DNA of 64,000 nucleotides from contig VEFU01000005.1 in NCBI GenBank assembly GCA_007679095.1, forward strand, positions 59,970 through 123,969, written 5' to 3'. Made by a program: the position numbers and the translations under genes. Below the pieces are notes generated by a model that saw only the letters and a program-made list of their open reading frames with translations, searched no databases and was not told the origin of the DNA. The DNA is from Paenibacillus bovis. GTDB lineage: Bacteria; Bacillota; Bacilli; Bacillales; Bacillaceae_C. Shown in pieces: positions 17,630 to 26,296 of the stretch; position 1 is the first letter of the stretch; each line of letters opens with the position of its first letter.

Positions 17630-18412
17630 TTAACCATTCACACGGCCAATTTCATTGACAGCTTTATCCATACTTTTATCATAAGCTTGGATGACCTTTT
17701 GGTTCGCTTCAAACGCACGATAAGCAGTAAGCATATCTGTCATCGCCTTTGATGGATCAACGTTGGAAGCCTCTATAAAGCCTTGAGAAACAGAAAAGAG
17801 TGCATCATCGGCAATTGGTAATGCGTCATTATTTTCTGTTCGGAATAAGCCATTTCCTTCTTGGATCAATGCAGAAGGGTTATCTGTTACCGCAATGCCT
17901 AGACGAGCAATTTCCATACCATCTTGCTCCACTACTCCATTCGCAGTAACCGTAAATTGATCACTCGTTAGCAAAATGCGCTCACCATTTTCATCCAAAA
18001 CAGGAAAACCTTCTGCTGTAGTCAATGTCCCCTCTTGGTCAATGGTGAAGCTACCATTTCGCGTATATTTCATTTCACCGTTATTTTCTATAGAGAAAAA
18101 AGCCGTTCCACCTGCAATGTCTGTTAATGCAAGATCTGTATTCTTATTTGTTTCGCGTAAATCACCTTGAATAAATCGCGGTAATGTTTCTTGCATATAG
18201 ACACCAGTATTAATGGAACCAACTTCCCGTGCGTTTGTTGTCGGGTTTGATGAGTTGACATGGTGTAACAGCATTTCTGGAAAAGCACGAATGGCACCTT
18301 GGTCTTCTTTATATCCAGGCGTATTTATGTTTGCCATATTGTTAGTAAGCATATCTGTTTTACGCGCTTGAGCGTACATTCCGGAAGCAGCTGTGTGTAA
18401 TCCACGTAACAT
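17630..18412 (-). CDS. flhO: Flagellar hook-basal body rod protein FlhO
   Basis: A 260-aa FlgG-family rod protein. N-terminal signature LHTAASGMYAQARKTDMLTN and TNNMANINTPGYK near residues 23-35; the C-terminal signature EASNVDPSKAMTDMLTAYRA lies near residue 214. Both coil regions form the shared rod-type coiled coil. ATG preceded by GGGGGTGAG. It lies 18 bases upstream of flhP and about 90 bases downstream of mbl, so the pair is likely cotranscribed and mbl may contribute. Confidence 0.93.
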   Translation of the reverse strand: MLRGLHTAASGMYAQARKTDMLTNNMANINTPGYKEDQGAIRAFPEMLLHHVNSSNPTTNAREVGSINTGVYMQETLPRFIQGDLRETNKNTDLALTDIAGGTAFFSIENNGEMKYTRNGSFTIDQEGTLTTAEGFPVLDENGERILLTSDQFTVTANGVVEQDGMEIARLGIAVTDNPSALIQEGNGLFRTENNDALPIADDALFSVSQGFIEASNVDPSKAMTDMLTAYRAFEANQKVIQAYDKSMDKAVNEIGRVNG

Positions 18413-18505
18413 GTACTCACCCCCACATTCTATTTTTTACTATTATACAATAATTCTGTCATACGTGTCGTTTAAAAATGAAATAAGTCAATATTTGGTA
18501 AGCTT

Positions 18506-19507
18506 TTATATAAAGTTACGGCGTGCAATGCGATCCATGTTTTCTAGCATGATCCCTGTTCCAGTCGCAACTGCATCCATTGGATTTTCAGCAATAAGCA
18601 CTGGTACCTTTAATTCAGAAGCTAATAATTGGTCGATACCGTGTAGAAGCGCACCACCACCTGTTAAAATAACCCCACGATCAATAATATCTGCGGATAA
18701 TTCTGGTGGCGTTTTTTCTAAAACATTTTTCGCAGCTTGTACAATCACATCAACAGATTCTTTCAATGCAGCTTCAATTTCCTTTGAATTTACTTCAATC
18801 GTGCGTGGAAGTCCTGTTACCATATCACGTCCGCGGATGCTCATTTCTTCGTAACGTCCATCTGGATATACCGTTCCGATATTAATTTTAATGCTTTCAG
18901 CTGTTCTCTCTCCAATAAGGAGCTTATATTGTTTCTTCACATAGTTTAAAATTTCATTATCAAAATTATCTCCTGCCATTTTAATAGAAGCAGAAGTTAC
19001 GATATCACCCATGGAAAGCACTGCTACATCTGTTGTACCTCCACCGATGTCTACAACCATATTACCGCTCGGTTCGAAAATATCCATTCCCGCTCCAATC
19101 GCAGCAACTTTTGGTTCTTCTTCTAAATAAATTTTCTTCCCACCGCTCTTTTCAGCAGCTTCTCTAATTGCTTTTTGCTCCACACTTGTAATATTCGTCG
19201 GGCAGCAAATAAGAATACGTGGCTTAGATAGGAACCCTTTTACATTCAATTTATTAATGAAGTATTTCAACATAGATTCCGTAATATCGAAATCAGCAAT
19301 AACTCCATCTTTCAATGGACGAATCGCTACAATATTTCCCGGTGTACGTCCAACCATTTTTCTTGCTTCTTCACCAACAGCAAGCACTCGATTCGTATTT
19401 CGATCTATCGCAACAACGGATGGCTCATTTAAAACAATCCCTTGTCCTTTCACGTGAATTAATACATTTGCAGTTCCTAAGTCAATGCCGATATCCTTTG
19501 CAAACAT
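18506..19507 (-). CDS. mbl: MreB-like actin homologue Mbl
   Basis: A cytoskeletal ATPase that forms short membrane-associated filaments directing peptidoglycan elongation along the lateral wall. 333 aa, standard length, with actin-fold signatures DIGIDLGTANVLI at residues 5-17, VVDIGGGTTDVAV near 155 and GVILTGGGALLHGI near 280. Synteny with spoIIID upstream and flhO-flhP downstream, plus the N-terminal sequence MFAKDIGIDLGTANVLIH, distinguishes Mbl from MreB and MreBH. It is preceded by a 337-base spacer holding the terminator of spoIIID, so it probably has its own promoter. Confidence 0.97.
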   Translation of the reverse strand: MFAKDIGIDLGTANVLIHVKGQGIVLNEPSVVAIDRNTNRVLAVGEEARKMVGRTPGNIVAIRPLKDGVIADFDITESMLKYFINKLNVKGFLSKPRILICCPTNITSVEQKAIREAAEKSGGKKIYLEEEPKVAAIGAGMDIFEPSGNMVVDIGGGTTDVAVLSMGDIVTSASIKMAGDNFDNEILNYVKKQYKLLIGERTAESIKINIGTVYPDGRYEEMSIRGRDMVTGLPRTIEVNSKEIEAALKESVDVIVQAAKNVLEKTPPELSADIIDRGVILTGGGALLHGIDQLLASELKVPVLIAENPMDAVATGTGIMLENMDRIARRNFI

Positions 19508-19844
19508 TGCAATTCCCTTCTTTCATCATATTCATCTATTTCAGTTTCAGCTATTTAATTATCATTTGTTAAAGAATTCCCTAATTGATTATTTTACCAT
19601 ATAAGATTATAAATTTCGCTTCCTTCCCAAAAAAATAATTGGAAATTCGACAAATTCCTTACAGTATGGTGGTAGGTGTAGTGGATGTGGAGTTTTGGAT
19701 CAAGGAAAGGGTGTTTTAAAAGAGAATTGATTGCCGTAAAATCAAGCGTTGGAGCTGATATGTCCCGGGTGGCGTTTGTGTGATGCGTTACAAATAAAAA
19801 ACACCACACACATCTACAAGGATGTGCGTGATGCCTTAATTAAC
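19508..19844. other. Intergenic region between mbl and spoIIID
   Basis: AT-rich spacer upstream of mbl. Besides the spoIIID terminator at 19795-19836 I see no gene. A promoter for mbl is expected here but no strong -35/-10 pair was identified by eye. Confidence 0.4.
19795..19836 (-). terminator. Terminator of spoIIID
   Basis: On the minus strand GCATCACGCACATC pairs with GATGTGTGTGGTGT (G-U and one mismatch), with a 6-base loop followed by TTTTTTATTT. It lies just after the spoIIID stop. Confidence 0.8.
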
Positions 19845-20111
19845 TTATTTAGTAGTGCTTGCTTCTTCCTTCTTATACTTCATCTTCGTAGCCTCGCCAC
19901 CACGTAAATGGCGTATGGATTTATGATAATCCAATATCATTTTTACTTCATTAGCTAATTCTGGATTAATCTCAGGTAAACGTTCTGTTAGGTCTTTATG
20001 GACAGTACTCTTCGACACGCCGAATTCTTTGGCTATCACTCGGACTGTTTTTCTTGTCTCCACGATATACCTTCCTATCTTGATTGTCCTCTCTTTGATG
20101 TAATCGTGCAC
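19845..20111 (-). CDS. spoIIID: Sporulation transcription factor SpoIIID
   Basis: A mother-cell DNA-binding protein that activates or represses many sigma-E genes and sigK. 88 aa (about 93 in B. subtilis) with a helix-turn-helix near residues 22-42 (VRVIAKEFGVSKSTVHKDL) and the basic C-terminal segment SIRHLRGGEATKMKYKKEE that also contacts DNA. It starts with GTG after GAGGAGGGCGAG, and the opening MHDYIKERTIKIG is the family standard. Expected to be sigma-E dependent; no certain promoter was picked out upstream. Confidence 0.97.
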   Translation of the reverse strand: MHDYIKERTIKIGRYIVETRKTVRVIAKEFGVSKSTVHKDLTERLPEINPELANEVKMILDYHKSIRHLRGGEATKMKYKKEEASTTK

Positions 20112-20784
20112 ACCGCTCGCCCTCCTCGATTTGGATGTGAGGAGTGTGAAATGAGACTCGTCTGTTTTCTATGTCTATATTTCATCTGCAAACAAGGGTT
20201 ACTGCATCATACCCCTTCCAAGCTTACGATATTGTAGTATAACTCCTTATGTCTATGCCATCACCGTTTTCACATATAATTTATATCTATAACTGTATGT
20301 GGACTCATTACAACGATTGCTCACCTCATACACTCACTATTTTGTATGGTTTGTATATACTTATTGCCCAACCTCAGGATATATGTACAAAAAATCAATA
20401 TCATCGTGAAAAGATTCAAAAAAGTTAAAACACAATGGGAAATGACTTTATCCTTACCGTGAAAAAACTAACTATTTCCCGAGAAATGTCGAGGAGGTAA
20501 TATTGGAGACTCACTATAATTGTATGTTGGTGAAGATGAAAATTAGAATGTGGGTGCGGGAATTGAGGTTCTTGGGAGATAGGGGTTGGCGACTAGGAAT
20601 TTGTGGTTTTTGGGAAATTGTGGATGAGATTGGGATATTGAAAATGGGGAAAATGAAATTTTAATTATGGGGCATTTGGGTGGGAACTGGGAAGATGGTT
20701 GCTTGCTTTATTAGGGATATTGTATGGGAGTTGATGCGTGTAGCTGTGCGGACATATTTTACTTTAATGGGGTTGGGGATTTAT
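20112..20784. other. Intergenic region upstream of spoIIID, left of repeat array 1
   Basis: Bases 20112-20400 contain the spoIIID leader and promoter region. Bases 20480-20780 are unusually purine-rich, with many GGG and TGG words on the plus strand, and merge into the 52-bp array. A 53-codon plus-strand frame (20503-20664) with a TTG start behind GAGGAGG is described in the findings; it is not supported well enough to call as a gene. Confidence 0.4.
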
Positions 20785-22050
20785 TCGTGACCTCATACAG
20801 CATTTTAATTATCAGGAGGTGAAAGATAGGCGTTCCTGCGTGGTTTGCTCCAACATTTTCCATCCTGATCGCACGATGAACTCTCTAGCGTGACCTCTTA
20901 CATTGTTTTCCATCTCAAGTGGGAACGGTGGACGTTCTTGCTTTACCACCTACATCATTTACCACCTCAGGAGGGAACGATAAACCTCGCAACATGACCG
21001 CCTTCATCTTTTTCCACCTCAACTGGGCACGATGAACCTTTTAACGTGACAGCCTACAACCTTTTCTACTCAACTGGTCACGATGAACCTTTCAACGTGA
21101 CAGCCTACAACCTTTTCTACCTCAACTGGTCACGATGAACCTTTCAACGTGACAGCCTACAACCTTTTCCACTTCAACTGGGCACGATGAACCTTCCTGC
21201 GTGACCTCCTAAACCATTTTCCATCTCGACCGGGCACGATGAACCTTTCAACGTGACCACCATCACCCATTTTCCACCTCAACCGGGCACGATGAACCTT
21301 TCATCGTGACCGCCTACATCTTTTTCCATCTCAACCGGGCACGATGAACCTTTCAACGTGACCTCCTACAACCTTTTTCATCTCAACCGGGCACGATGAA
21401 CATCCCAACGTGACCACCTACATCTTTTTCCACCTCAACCGGGAACGATGAACCTTTTAACGTGACCGCCTGCACCCTTTTCCACCTAAACCGGGAACGA
21501 TGAACCTTCCAACGTGACCACCTTCACCTTTTTCCACCTCAACCGGGCACGATGAACCTTCCAACGTGACCGTCTACATCTTTTTCCAATTCAACCGGGC
21601 ACGATGAACCTTCCAACGTGACCGCCTGCACCCTTTTCCACCTAAACCGGGCACGATGAACCTTTCATCGTGACCGCCTACATCTTTTTCCACCTCAACT
21701 GGGAACGATGAACCTTCCAACGTGACCGCCTGCACCCTTTTCCACCTAAACCGGGCACGATGAACCTTTCATCGTGACCGCCTACATCTTTTTCCACCTC
21801 AACTGGGAACGATGAACCTTTCAACGTGACCACCTATAACCTTTTCCACCTCAACTGGGCACGATGAACCTTCCAACGTGACCGCCTGCACCCTTTTCCA
21901 CCTCAACCGGGCACGATGAACATCCCAACGTGACCGTCTACATCTTTTTCCACTTCAACCGGGCACGATAAACCTTTCAACGTGACCGACTACTCGATTT
22001 TCCACCTCAACTGGGCATGATGATCATCCCTGCGTGACCCTCTCCAAAAA
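20785..22050 (+). repeat. Tandem array 1: about 24 units of 52 bp with a near-palindromic core
   Basis: Successive cores occur at steps of 51-52 bases, for example CTGG at 21023, 21074, 21126 and 21178. Each unit has a 27-base core, consensus GGGCACGATGAA-CCT-TTCATCGTGACC read as a hairpin with one mismatch, then a pyrimidine-rich spacer (ACATCTTTTTCCACCTCAACC). Left-hand units are degenerate and internal ones nearly identical. It lies between the spoIIQ terminator and spoIIID. It has no coding capacity: 52 is not a multiple of three and stops occur in all frames. The same core appears in two other arrays. Confidence 0.9.
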
Positions 22051-22094
22051 TCCCCACCCAAAAAGACCACGAATATCATTCCTTCCCCAGCAGA

Positions 22095-22128
22095 AACAAA
22101 AAAAACGAGCCCAAGGATGGACTCGCTT
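22095..22128 (-). terminator. Terminator of spoIIQ
   Basis: Minus strand: GAGTCC, ATCCTT loop, GGGCTC stem followed by TTTTTTTT, immediately after the spoIIQ stop and just before repeat array 1. Confidence 0.8.
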
Positions 22129-22133
22129 CATTA

Positions 22134-23027
22134 TTATTGTTCTAGATTATTGTCTGCATCTGTATTAGTTTCAGATGAATCTTCATCTGTGTTAGTTCCA
22201 GATGTTTCGTTGTCTTTATCATCTTGGTCAGTAGTTTCTTCGCTACTTTCATCTTCTTGTTGATTTGTTTCTTCGTTTGTTGCATCTTCTTGATCCGCAG
22301 CTTCTTCATTACCTTCTGCTTGTGCTTCACTATCATAATCTTGAATTGCAGTTAAAGGTTGTCCAAAGAAACTGATTGGATTTAGTGCAATATTATTTTT
22401 GCGGATTTCAAAATGCACGTGGTTTTTTGCTTCCTTGTTTAATTGGCTTGTACTTGAGATTGCTAGAGTATCACCTTGCTTGACCTTGTCACCAACACTT
22501 ACTTCTATGTCACGAATAGATTGGTATACCGTCTTAACGCCTTCACCATGGTCAATTTCAATTACATTTCCAAGTAAAGCATCTTGACGTACAGCTGTAA
22601 CATCACCACTTAGAGCAGCAAGTACTTCAAATGCTGATCCATCATTCATGGCAATATCTACACCTAAGTTTGGTCGATATGTGTCTCCATCTACAATAAG
22701 TGCTGCTTCCTGAGCTTCCCTAGATGCATTTGGGTCAAAGAATTCTGTTACATATTTAACTTCATCTTCATTCAACACTGGCATTGCAACATTTTCGAAA
22801 TTCGTGTTAACTTCGATTACCGGCTGTTCATCTTTGCCAGTAGCTTCTTCGTTTGTTTTATTCTGATCTTTTGTTTGGTCAGCTAAATTATCCCCAACTG
22901 AAGATTGATACCAAACAATACCAGAAATAAGTAATGCTGCACAAGCTAAATAAATTGCTGGAAACACCCACCGCTTTTTGAAAAAGTTTTTCCATTGAGA
23001 AGATTGGTTCTTTTCTTCCTCTCTCAT
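22134..23027 (-). CDS. spoIIQ: Stage II sporulation protein SpoIIQ (degenerate M23/LytM domain)
   Basis: A forespore membrane protein whose outer domain meets mother-cell SpoIIIAH to form the engulfment ratchet and feeding-tube channel. 297 aa: MREEEKNQSSQ start as in B. subtilis, one membrane segment at about 20-42, M23-like domain near 120-225, then an acidic Glu/Asp/Thr/Asn-rich tail of about 70 residues. The first metal-binding position reads NLGVD instead of HxxxD, while HVHFEIR is kept, so zinc binding and hydrolysis are unlikely. The ATG at 23027 is preceded by AGAGGTG; the longer frame is not credible. Confidence 0.95.
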   Translation of the reverse strand: MREEEKNQSSQWKNFFKKRWVFPAIYLACAALLISGIVWYQSSVGDNLADQTKDQNKTNEEATGKDEQPVIEVNTNFENVAMPVLNEDEVKYVTEFFDPNASREAQEAALIVDGDTYRPNLGVDIAMNDGSAFEVLAALSGDVTAVRQDALLGNVIEIDHGEGVKTVYQSIRDIEVSVGDKVKQGDTLAISSTSQLNKEAKNHVHFEIRKNNIALNPISFFGQPLTAIQDYDSEAQAEGNEEAADQEDATNEETNQQEDESSEETTDQDDKDNETSGTNTDEDSSETNTDADNNLEQ

Positions 23028-23097
23028 TTTCATCACCTCTGTCACCATTTTGAACAGAAACAGAGAATTATATACTCGTATACAAGAAAATAACTGT

Positions 23098-23127
23098 TTA
23101 TTTTTCGACAAATCCAATAAATTATAC
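23098..23127 (-). promoter_or_regulatory. Candidate sigma-F promoter of spoIIQ
   Basis: Minus strand GTATA (23123-23127), 15-base spacer, then CGAAAAATAA (23098-23107). The -35 and spacing fit the sigma-F pattern and spoIIQ is a known sigma-F gene in B. subtilis; the -10 match is partial. Confidence 0.4.
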
Positions 23128-23147
23128 ATTTTTTTATAAAAAAACAA

Positions 23148-23182
23148 ATAAAAATGCTGATCTTTCGTAGATCAGCACTTTT
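23148..23182 (-). terminator. Terminator of spoIID
   Basis: Minus strand AGTGCTGATCT, ACGA-type loop, AGATCAGCATTTTT: a stem of about ten base pairs and a U tract nine bases after the spoIID stop. Confidence 0.85.
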
Positions 23183-23190
23183 ACCGTACT

Positions 23191-24204
23191 TTATTTAGAT
23201 GCGAGTATTTGTTCTGAATACTGATTTACCTCAGAAATGGAGATGTTACTATAATAATGATTCACGATATCCTTATACGTTTTTCCGTCCTTTGCCATCC
23301 CATTTGCACCGTATTGACTCATCCCTACTCCATGTCCGTAACCAGTTGTGGTAATGACGATCTTATCATCTTTTCTTACCCATTTAAAATCAGTGGACCG
23401 TAAATCAAGTTTTTCCCGTATCTCTCTACCTGTAAATTCTTTACCACCTATTTTAACAGTGGCGACTTTTTTTCCAGTAGTTCGGCTTGTTATCGTGCCA
23501 ATGTCTTTTTTGTCCTCTAGCTTCACTCCAAGCTTCTCTTCAAAAACTTTTATAGGAATTTCCGTTTTACTTGTGAATTTTGGTGAATCACTATCCCATG
23601 GACTTTCTACACTCACTAAATATGGAATCTGATTTTTCCAATATTCATCGGCATTTTCCGTATATCCATTACTTGTAGAAAAGAATGAAGCAGTTATCGG
23701 CATATTATTGTAGGTTAAAATTTCACCTTCAGTAGCTTTTACAGCTGTTCTTATTTTTCTAAGATTCTTTTCATAATCGTCTCCCCAGTTTTTCTTCATA
23801 TCCTCTTGATTTAGAAAAACTTGATGATCAACTGTATCCATTATATTAGCACCCTCTGGAAGACCTTCTACATTTCCATTTAGCAGGTGGTTCACGATAT
23901 AAGTGCGTGCAGCGAGTGCTTGAGCCTTTAATGCCTCTAGTTCAAATTCAGCAGGCATTTCAGCGGCAACAACACCGACCACATATTCTTCCAGTGGATA
24001 TTTTTCAATTTCCTTTGATTCCGTACGAAAAACAGCAACTTCTGTACCACTATCTGCGAATGTAATTTCCTGACCTCCATGGTTTTCCGCTAATTTTCCG
24101 TTCGTTTTTCCTTTGTTTGTAGGTAGAACAAGTAAGGATGGTAGTGTAAATGTTAGTACGATTAAAATGGCGGCAATAACGAAGATTGGTTTCAATTGTT
24201 TCAT
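23191..24204 (-). CDS. spoIID: Stage II sporulation protein SpoIID, lytic transglycosylase
   Basis: Cuts glycan strands, after stem peptides have been removed by SpoIIP, to drive engulfment membrane migration; it acts in the mother cell with SpoIIM and SpoIIP. 337 aa with one N-terminal membrane segment (residues 7-29). The SpoIID domain includes VGVVAAEMPAEFELEALKAQ near 91 with the likely catalytic Glu, RTYIVNH near 117, FFSTSNGYTENADEYW near 175 and GYGHGVGMSQYGANGMA near 293. It lies downstream of murAA as in B. subtilis, with an extra lipoprotein gene in between. Confidence 0.96.
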   Translation of the reverse strand: MKQLKPIFVIAAILIVLTFTLPSLLVLPTNKGKTNGKLAENHGGQEITFADSGTEVAVFRTESKEIEKYPLEEYVVGVVAAEMPAEFELEALKAQALAARTYIVNHLLNGNVEGLPEGANIMDTVDHQVFLNQEDMKKNWGDDYEKNLRKIRTAVKATEGEILTYNNMPITASFFSTSNGYTENADEYWKNQIPYLVSVESPWDSDSPKFTSKTEIPIKVFEEKLGVKLEDKKDIGTITSRTTGKKVATVKIGGKEFTGREIREKLDLRSTDFKWVRKDDKIVITTTGYGHGVGMSQYGANGMAKDGKTYKDIVNHYYSNISISEVNQYSEQILASK

Positions 24205-24246
24205 ACCTATTCCTCCAATACAGAATTAAGCAATAAAGCTTAGTTC

Positions 24247-24276
24247 ATGTATATGGGGGTGGACAAGCATTTATGA
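24247..24276 (-). promoter_or_regulatory. Candidate sigma-E promoter of spoIID
   Basis: Minus strand TCATAAA (24270-24276), 14-base spacer, CATATACAT (24247-24255). Both elements and the spacing agree with the sigma-E consensus, and spoIID is a classic sigma-E gene. Confidence 0.6.
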
Positions 24277-24282
24277 CAAGAA

Positions 24283-25164
24283 TCACTCTCTTCGTCTTCC
24301 TCTTCTTACGATGAAATAAATAAGACCTCCGATAAGGATGAGAGCAAGAAAAACCGGAATATTTCCTATTAAAAATACCACCATTGCCGATGAAGCAGTT
24401 AAGAGGAAATTCATACTATCGGCAAATTGTTTTTTCGTCTTATCCCATGTATTTAATTTACTTTTATCAATGTCTGGAATAATTACAGCGCTCTCGTACA
24501 TGTTAATATTCACAGTAGAAAAAGAAACTTGATTGTCTATATACTTCATCTGTCCTTTTAAAACTTCAATCTCTTCCTGTACTTTCGATAAGTCACTAGA
24601 AATCTTTAATAAATCCTCCGTTTTCGTAGCCTTCTCCATAAATTCGAGCAATCTCTCTTCTACAACCAGTTTCGATTTCAATCTCGAGTCTAAGTCAATA
24701 TACTGCTCTGTCACATCCTGCCCAGTTACACTGCGATTAAGGACATCTGCAACTTCCCCTTCTGCCGCTGTTAAAAATTGTTGAAAATGCTCCTCGGGTA
24801 TACGTACGATGAGATTCGCATTTTTCGCCGTATCATCTTCGCGGTACACATTAGATTCAACAATATATCCTCCAAGATCCTTTACTTTCTTCTCTATTTT
24901 TTGCTGCGTTTTTTCCAAATCTACAACATTCACTTCTAGCCGAGCTCTGTGAATAATCATCCTATCCTCTTGTTGCATCTCTACTTTTTTCGACTCACGA
25001 GCTTGCTCTTCAGCTGCATCATAGTCGGCAGCAATACTTGACTCTGCGTTATCATTAGTACCTGCATAGTCGCCCCTAGACGACTCCATTTTTGCATCAT
25101 GTTGTCGAGCACTACACGCAGCTAAAATAACAACTAATAATATGATGGAAAACTTTTTTGCCAT
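24283..25164 (-). CDS. DUF4349 family lipoprotein
   Basis: A 293-aa lipoprotein: signal peptide with lipobox LAAC (Cys17), an acidic Ala/Glu-rich linker, then the DUF4349 domain with IHRARLEVNVVDLEKTQQKI near residue 70. A coiled coil follows at about 175-210 (EDLLKISSDLSKVQEEIEVL), and one C-terminal membrane segment at about 260-285 ends in basic residues. The protein is therefore anchored at both ends, with the domain outside. Family function is unknown. It stands alone between murAA and spoIID, with repeat array 4 upstream. Confidence 0.85.
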   Translation of the reverse strand: MAKKFSIILLVVILAACSARQHDAKMESSRGDYAGTNDNAESSIAADYDAAEEQARESKKVEMQQEDRMIIHRARLEVNVVDLEKTQQKIEKKVKDLGGYIVESNVYREDDTAKNANLIVRIPEEHFQQFLTAAEGEVADVLNRSVTGQDVTEQYIDLDSRLKSKLVVEERLLEFMEKATKTEDLLKISSDLSKVQEEIEVLKGQMKYIDNQVSFSTVNINMYESAVIIPDIDKSKLNTWDKTKKQFADSMNFLLTASSAMVVFLIGNIPVFLALILIGGLIYFIVRRGRRRE

Positions 25165-25374
25165 TCAATCACCTCATGCTATTTTAGATAAAGACGATTG
25201 TCGTAAAAAAAAGTTACACTTTGGATACATTTCTTTGGAAAACTGCTTTTAATTGAAAGGTGGGACTGTGCTTTTGTGGAGTTTTACGATTCTATTTGAA
25301 GATGGAGGCGATTTATTGGTGTCTTTTTTAGTAGGGGAAGTTATTTTGTTCCATATTTCTGCTTTTGGTCGTTG

Positions 25375-26160
25375 AGCTGCTTCTTTTCGATGCTAGACCT
25401 TTTCTTTTAGCGGCTCGCACCTTTCTTTTGAACGCTCAGCATTCCCTTTTCTCTGCTCAGGCACTTCTTTTATAAGCTGCACTTTCTTTTCGTCGATGGA
25501 CGCCTTCTTTTCAACGCTCGGCTCTCTCTTTTCGACGCTCGCTCCATTTTATTGAACGTTCAGCATTTCCTTTTCTCTGCTTAGGCACTCCTTTTAATAC
25601 ATGCATTTTCTTTTCGCCGATGGATGCCTTCTTTTCAACGCTCAACCCTTGCTTTTCGACGCTCGTTCCGTTTTATTGAACGCTCAGCATTTCCTTTTTT
25701 ATGCTCAGACATCTCTTTTGAGAGCTGCATTTTCTTTTCGTCGATGAACGCCTCCTTTTCAACGCTCAACCCTTGCTTTTAGCCGCTCGCGCCATTTTAT
25801 TGAACGCTCAGCATCGCCTTTTGGCTGCTCAAGCATCTCTTTTGAGAGCTGCATTTTCTTTTCGTCGATGAGCGCCTCCTTTTCGACTCTCGACCCCTCC
25901 TTTTCGAAGCTCGATCCGTTTTATTCAATGCTCAGTACTTCCTTTTGGCTGCTCAGGCAGTTCTTTTATAAGCTGCATGTTCTTTTCGTCGATGAGCGCC
26001 TCCTTTTCAACGCTAGCGCCGTTTTATTGTACACTCAGCATTTCCTTTTGTATGCTCAGGCATCTCTTTTGTGAGCTGCATTTTCTTTTCGCCGATGAGC
26101 GCCCCCTTTTAAACGCTCGTTCCGTCTTATTCAATGCTTAACTTCTTCTCACCGCTGATT
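25375..26160 (+). repeat. Tandem array 4: 20-21-bp units in a 124-bp higher-order period
   Basis: The CAGC word recurs at 25437, 25561, 25685, 25809 and 25933, exactly 124 bases apart, then at 26036, 103 bases on, consistent with loss of one subunit. Each 124-bp block splits into six subunits of 20-21 bases, each carrying CTTTT followed by a GCTC-like word (TTCTTTTCGACGCTC). About 37 subunits in total. It lies between the murAA terminator and the DUF4349 gene. It differs in sequence from the 52-bp arrays but has the same position relative to genes. No coding frame is supported. Confidence 0.88.
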
Positions 26161-26254
26161 CTTTTGAACAGATGCACGAATCGGTACTCCCTATCAACGC
26201 ACTCCCCATTCTAGACCACTTACACGAACCAGATATCAATTCCCAAACCAAAAA

Positions 26255-26292
26255 AGGTTATCCTCCAGTACGTATACTGTGGATAACCTATT
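26255..26292 (-). terminator. Terminator of murAA
   Basis: Minus strand AGGTTATCC pairs with GGATAACCT across a 17-base loop containing GTATACGTAC, followed by TTTTTTGG. It lies just past the murAA stop and contains one DnaA-box word, probably by chance. Confidence 0.75.
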
Positions 26293-26296
26293 GTTT

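Noticed and set aside
25868..26074. Plus-strand frame of 68 codons in array 4
   Set aside because: It is a by-product of the 20-21-bp subunits, with a periodic peptide and no start signal.
26278..26286. A perfect DnaA box in the murAA terminator
   Set aside because: Isolated and explained by the stem sequence GGATAACC; it has no neighbouring boxes.
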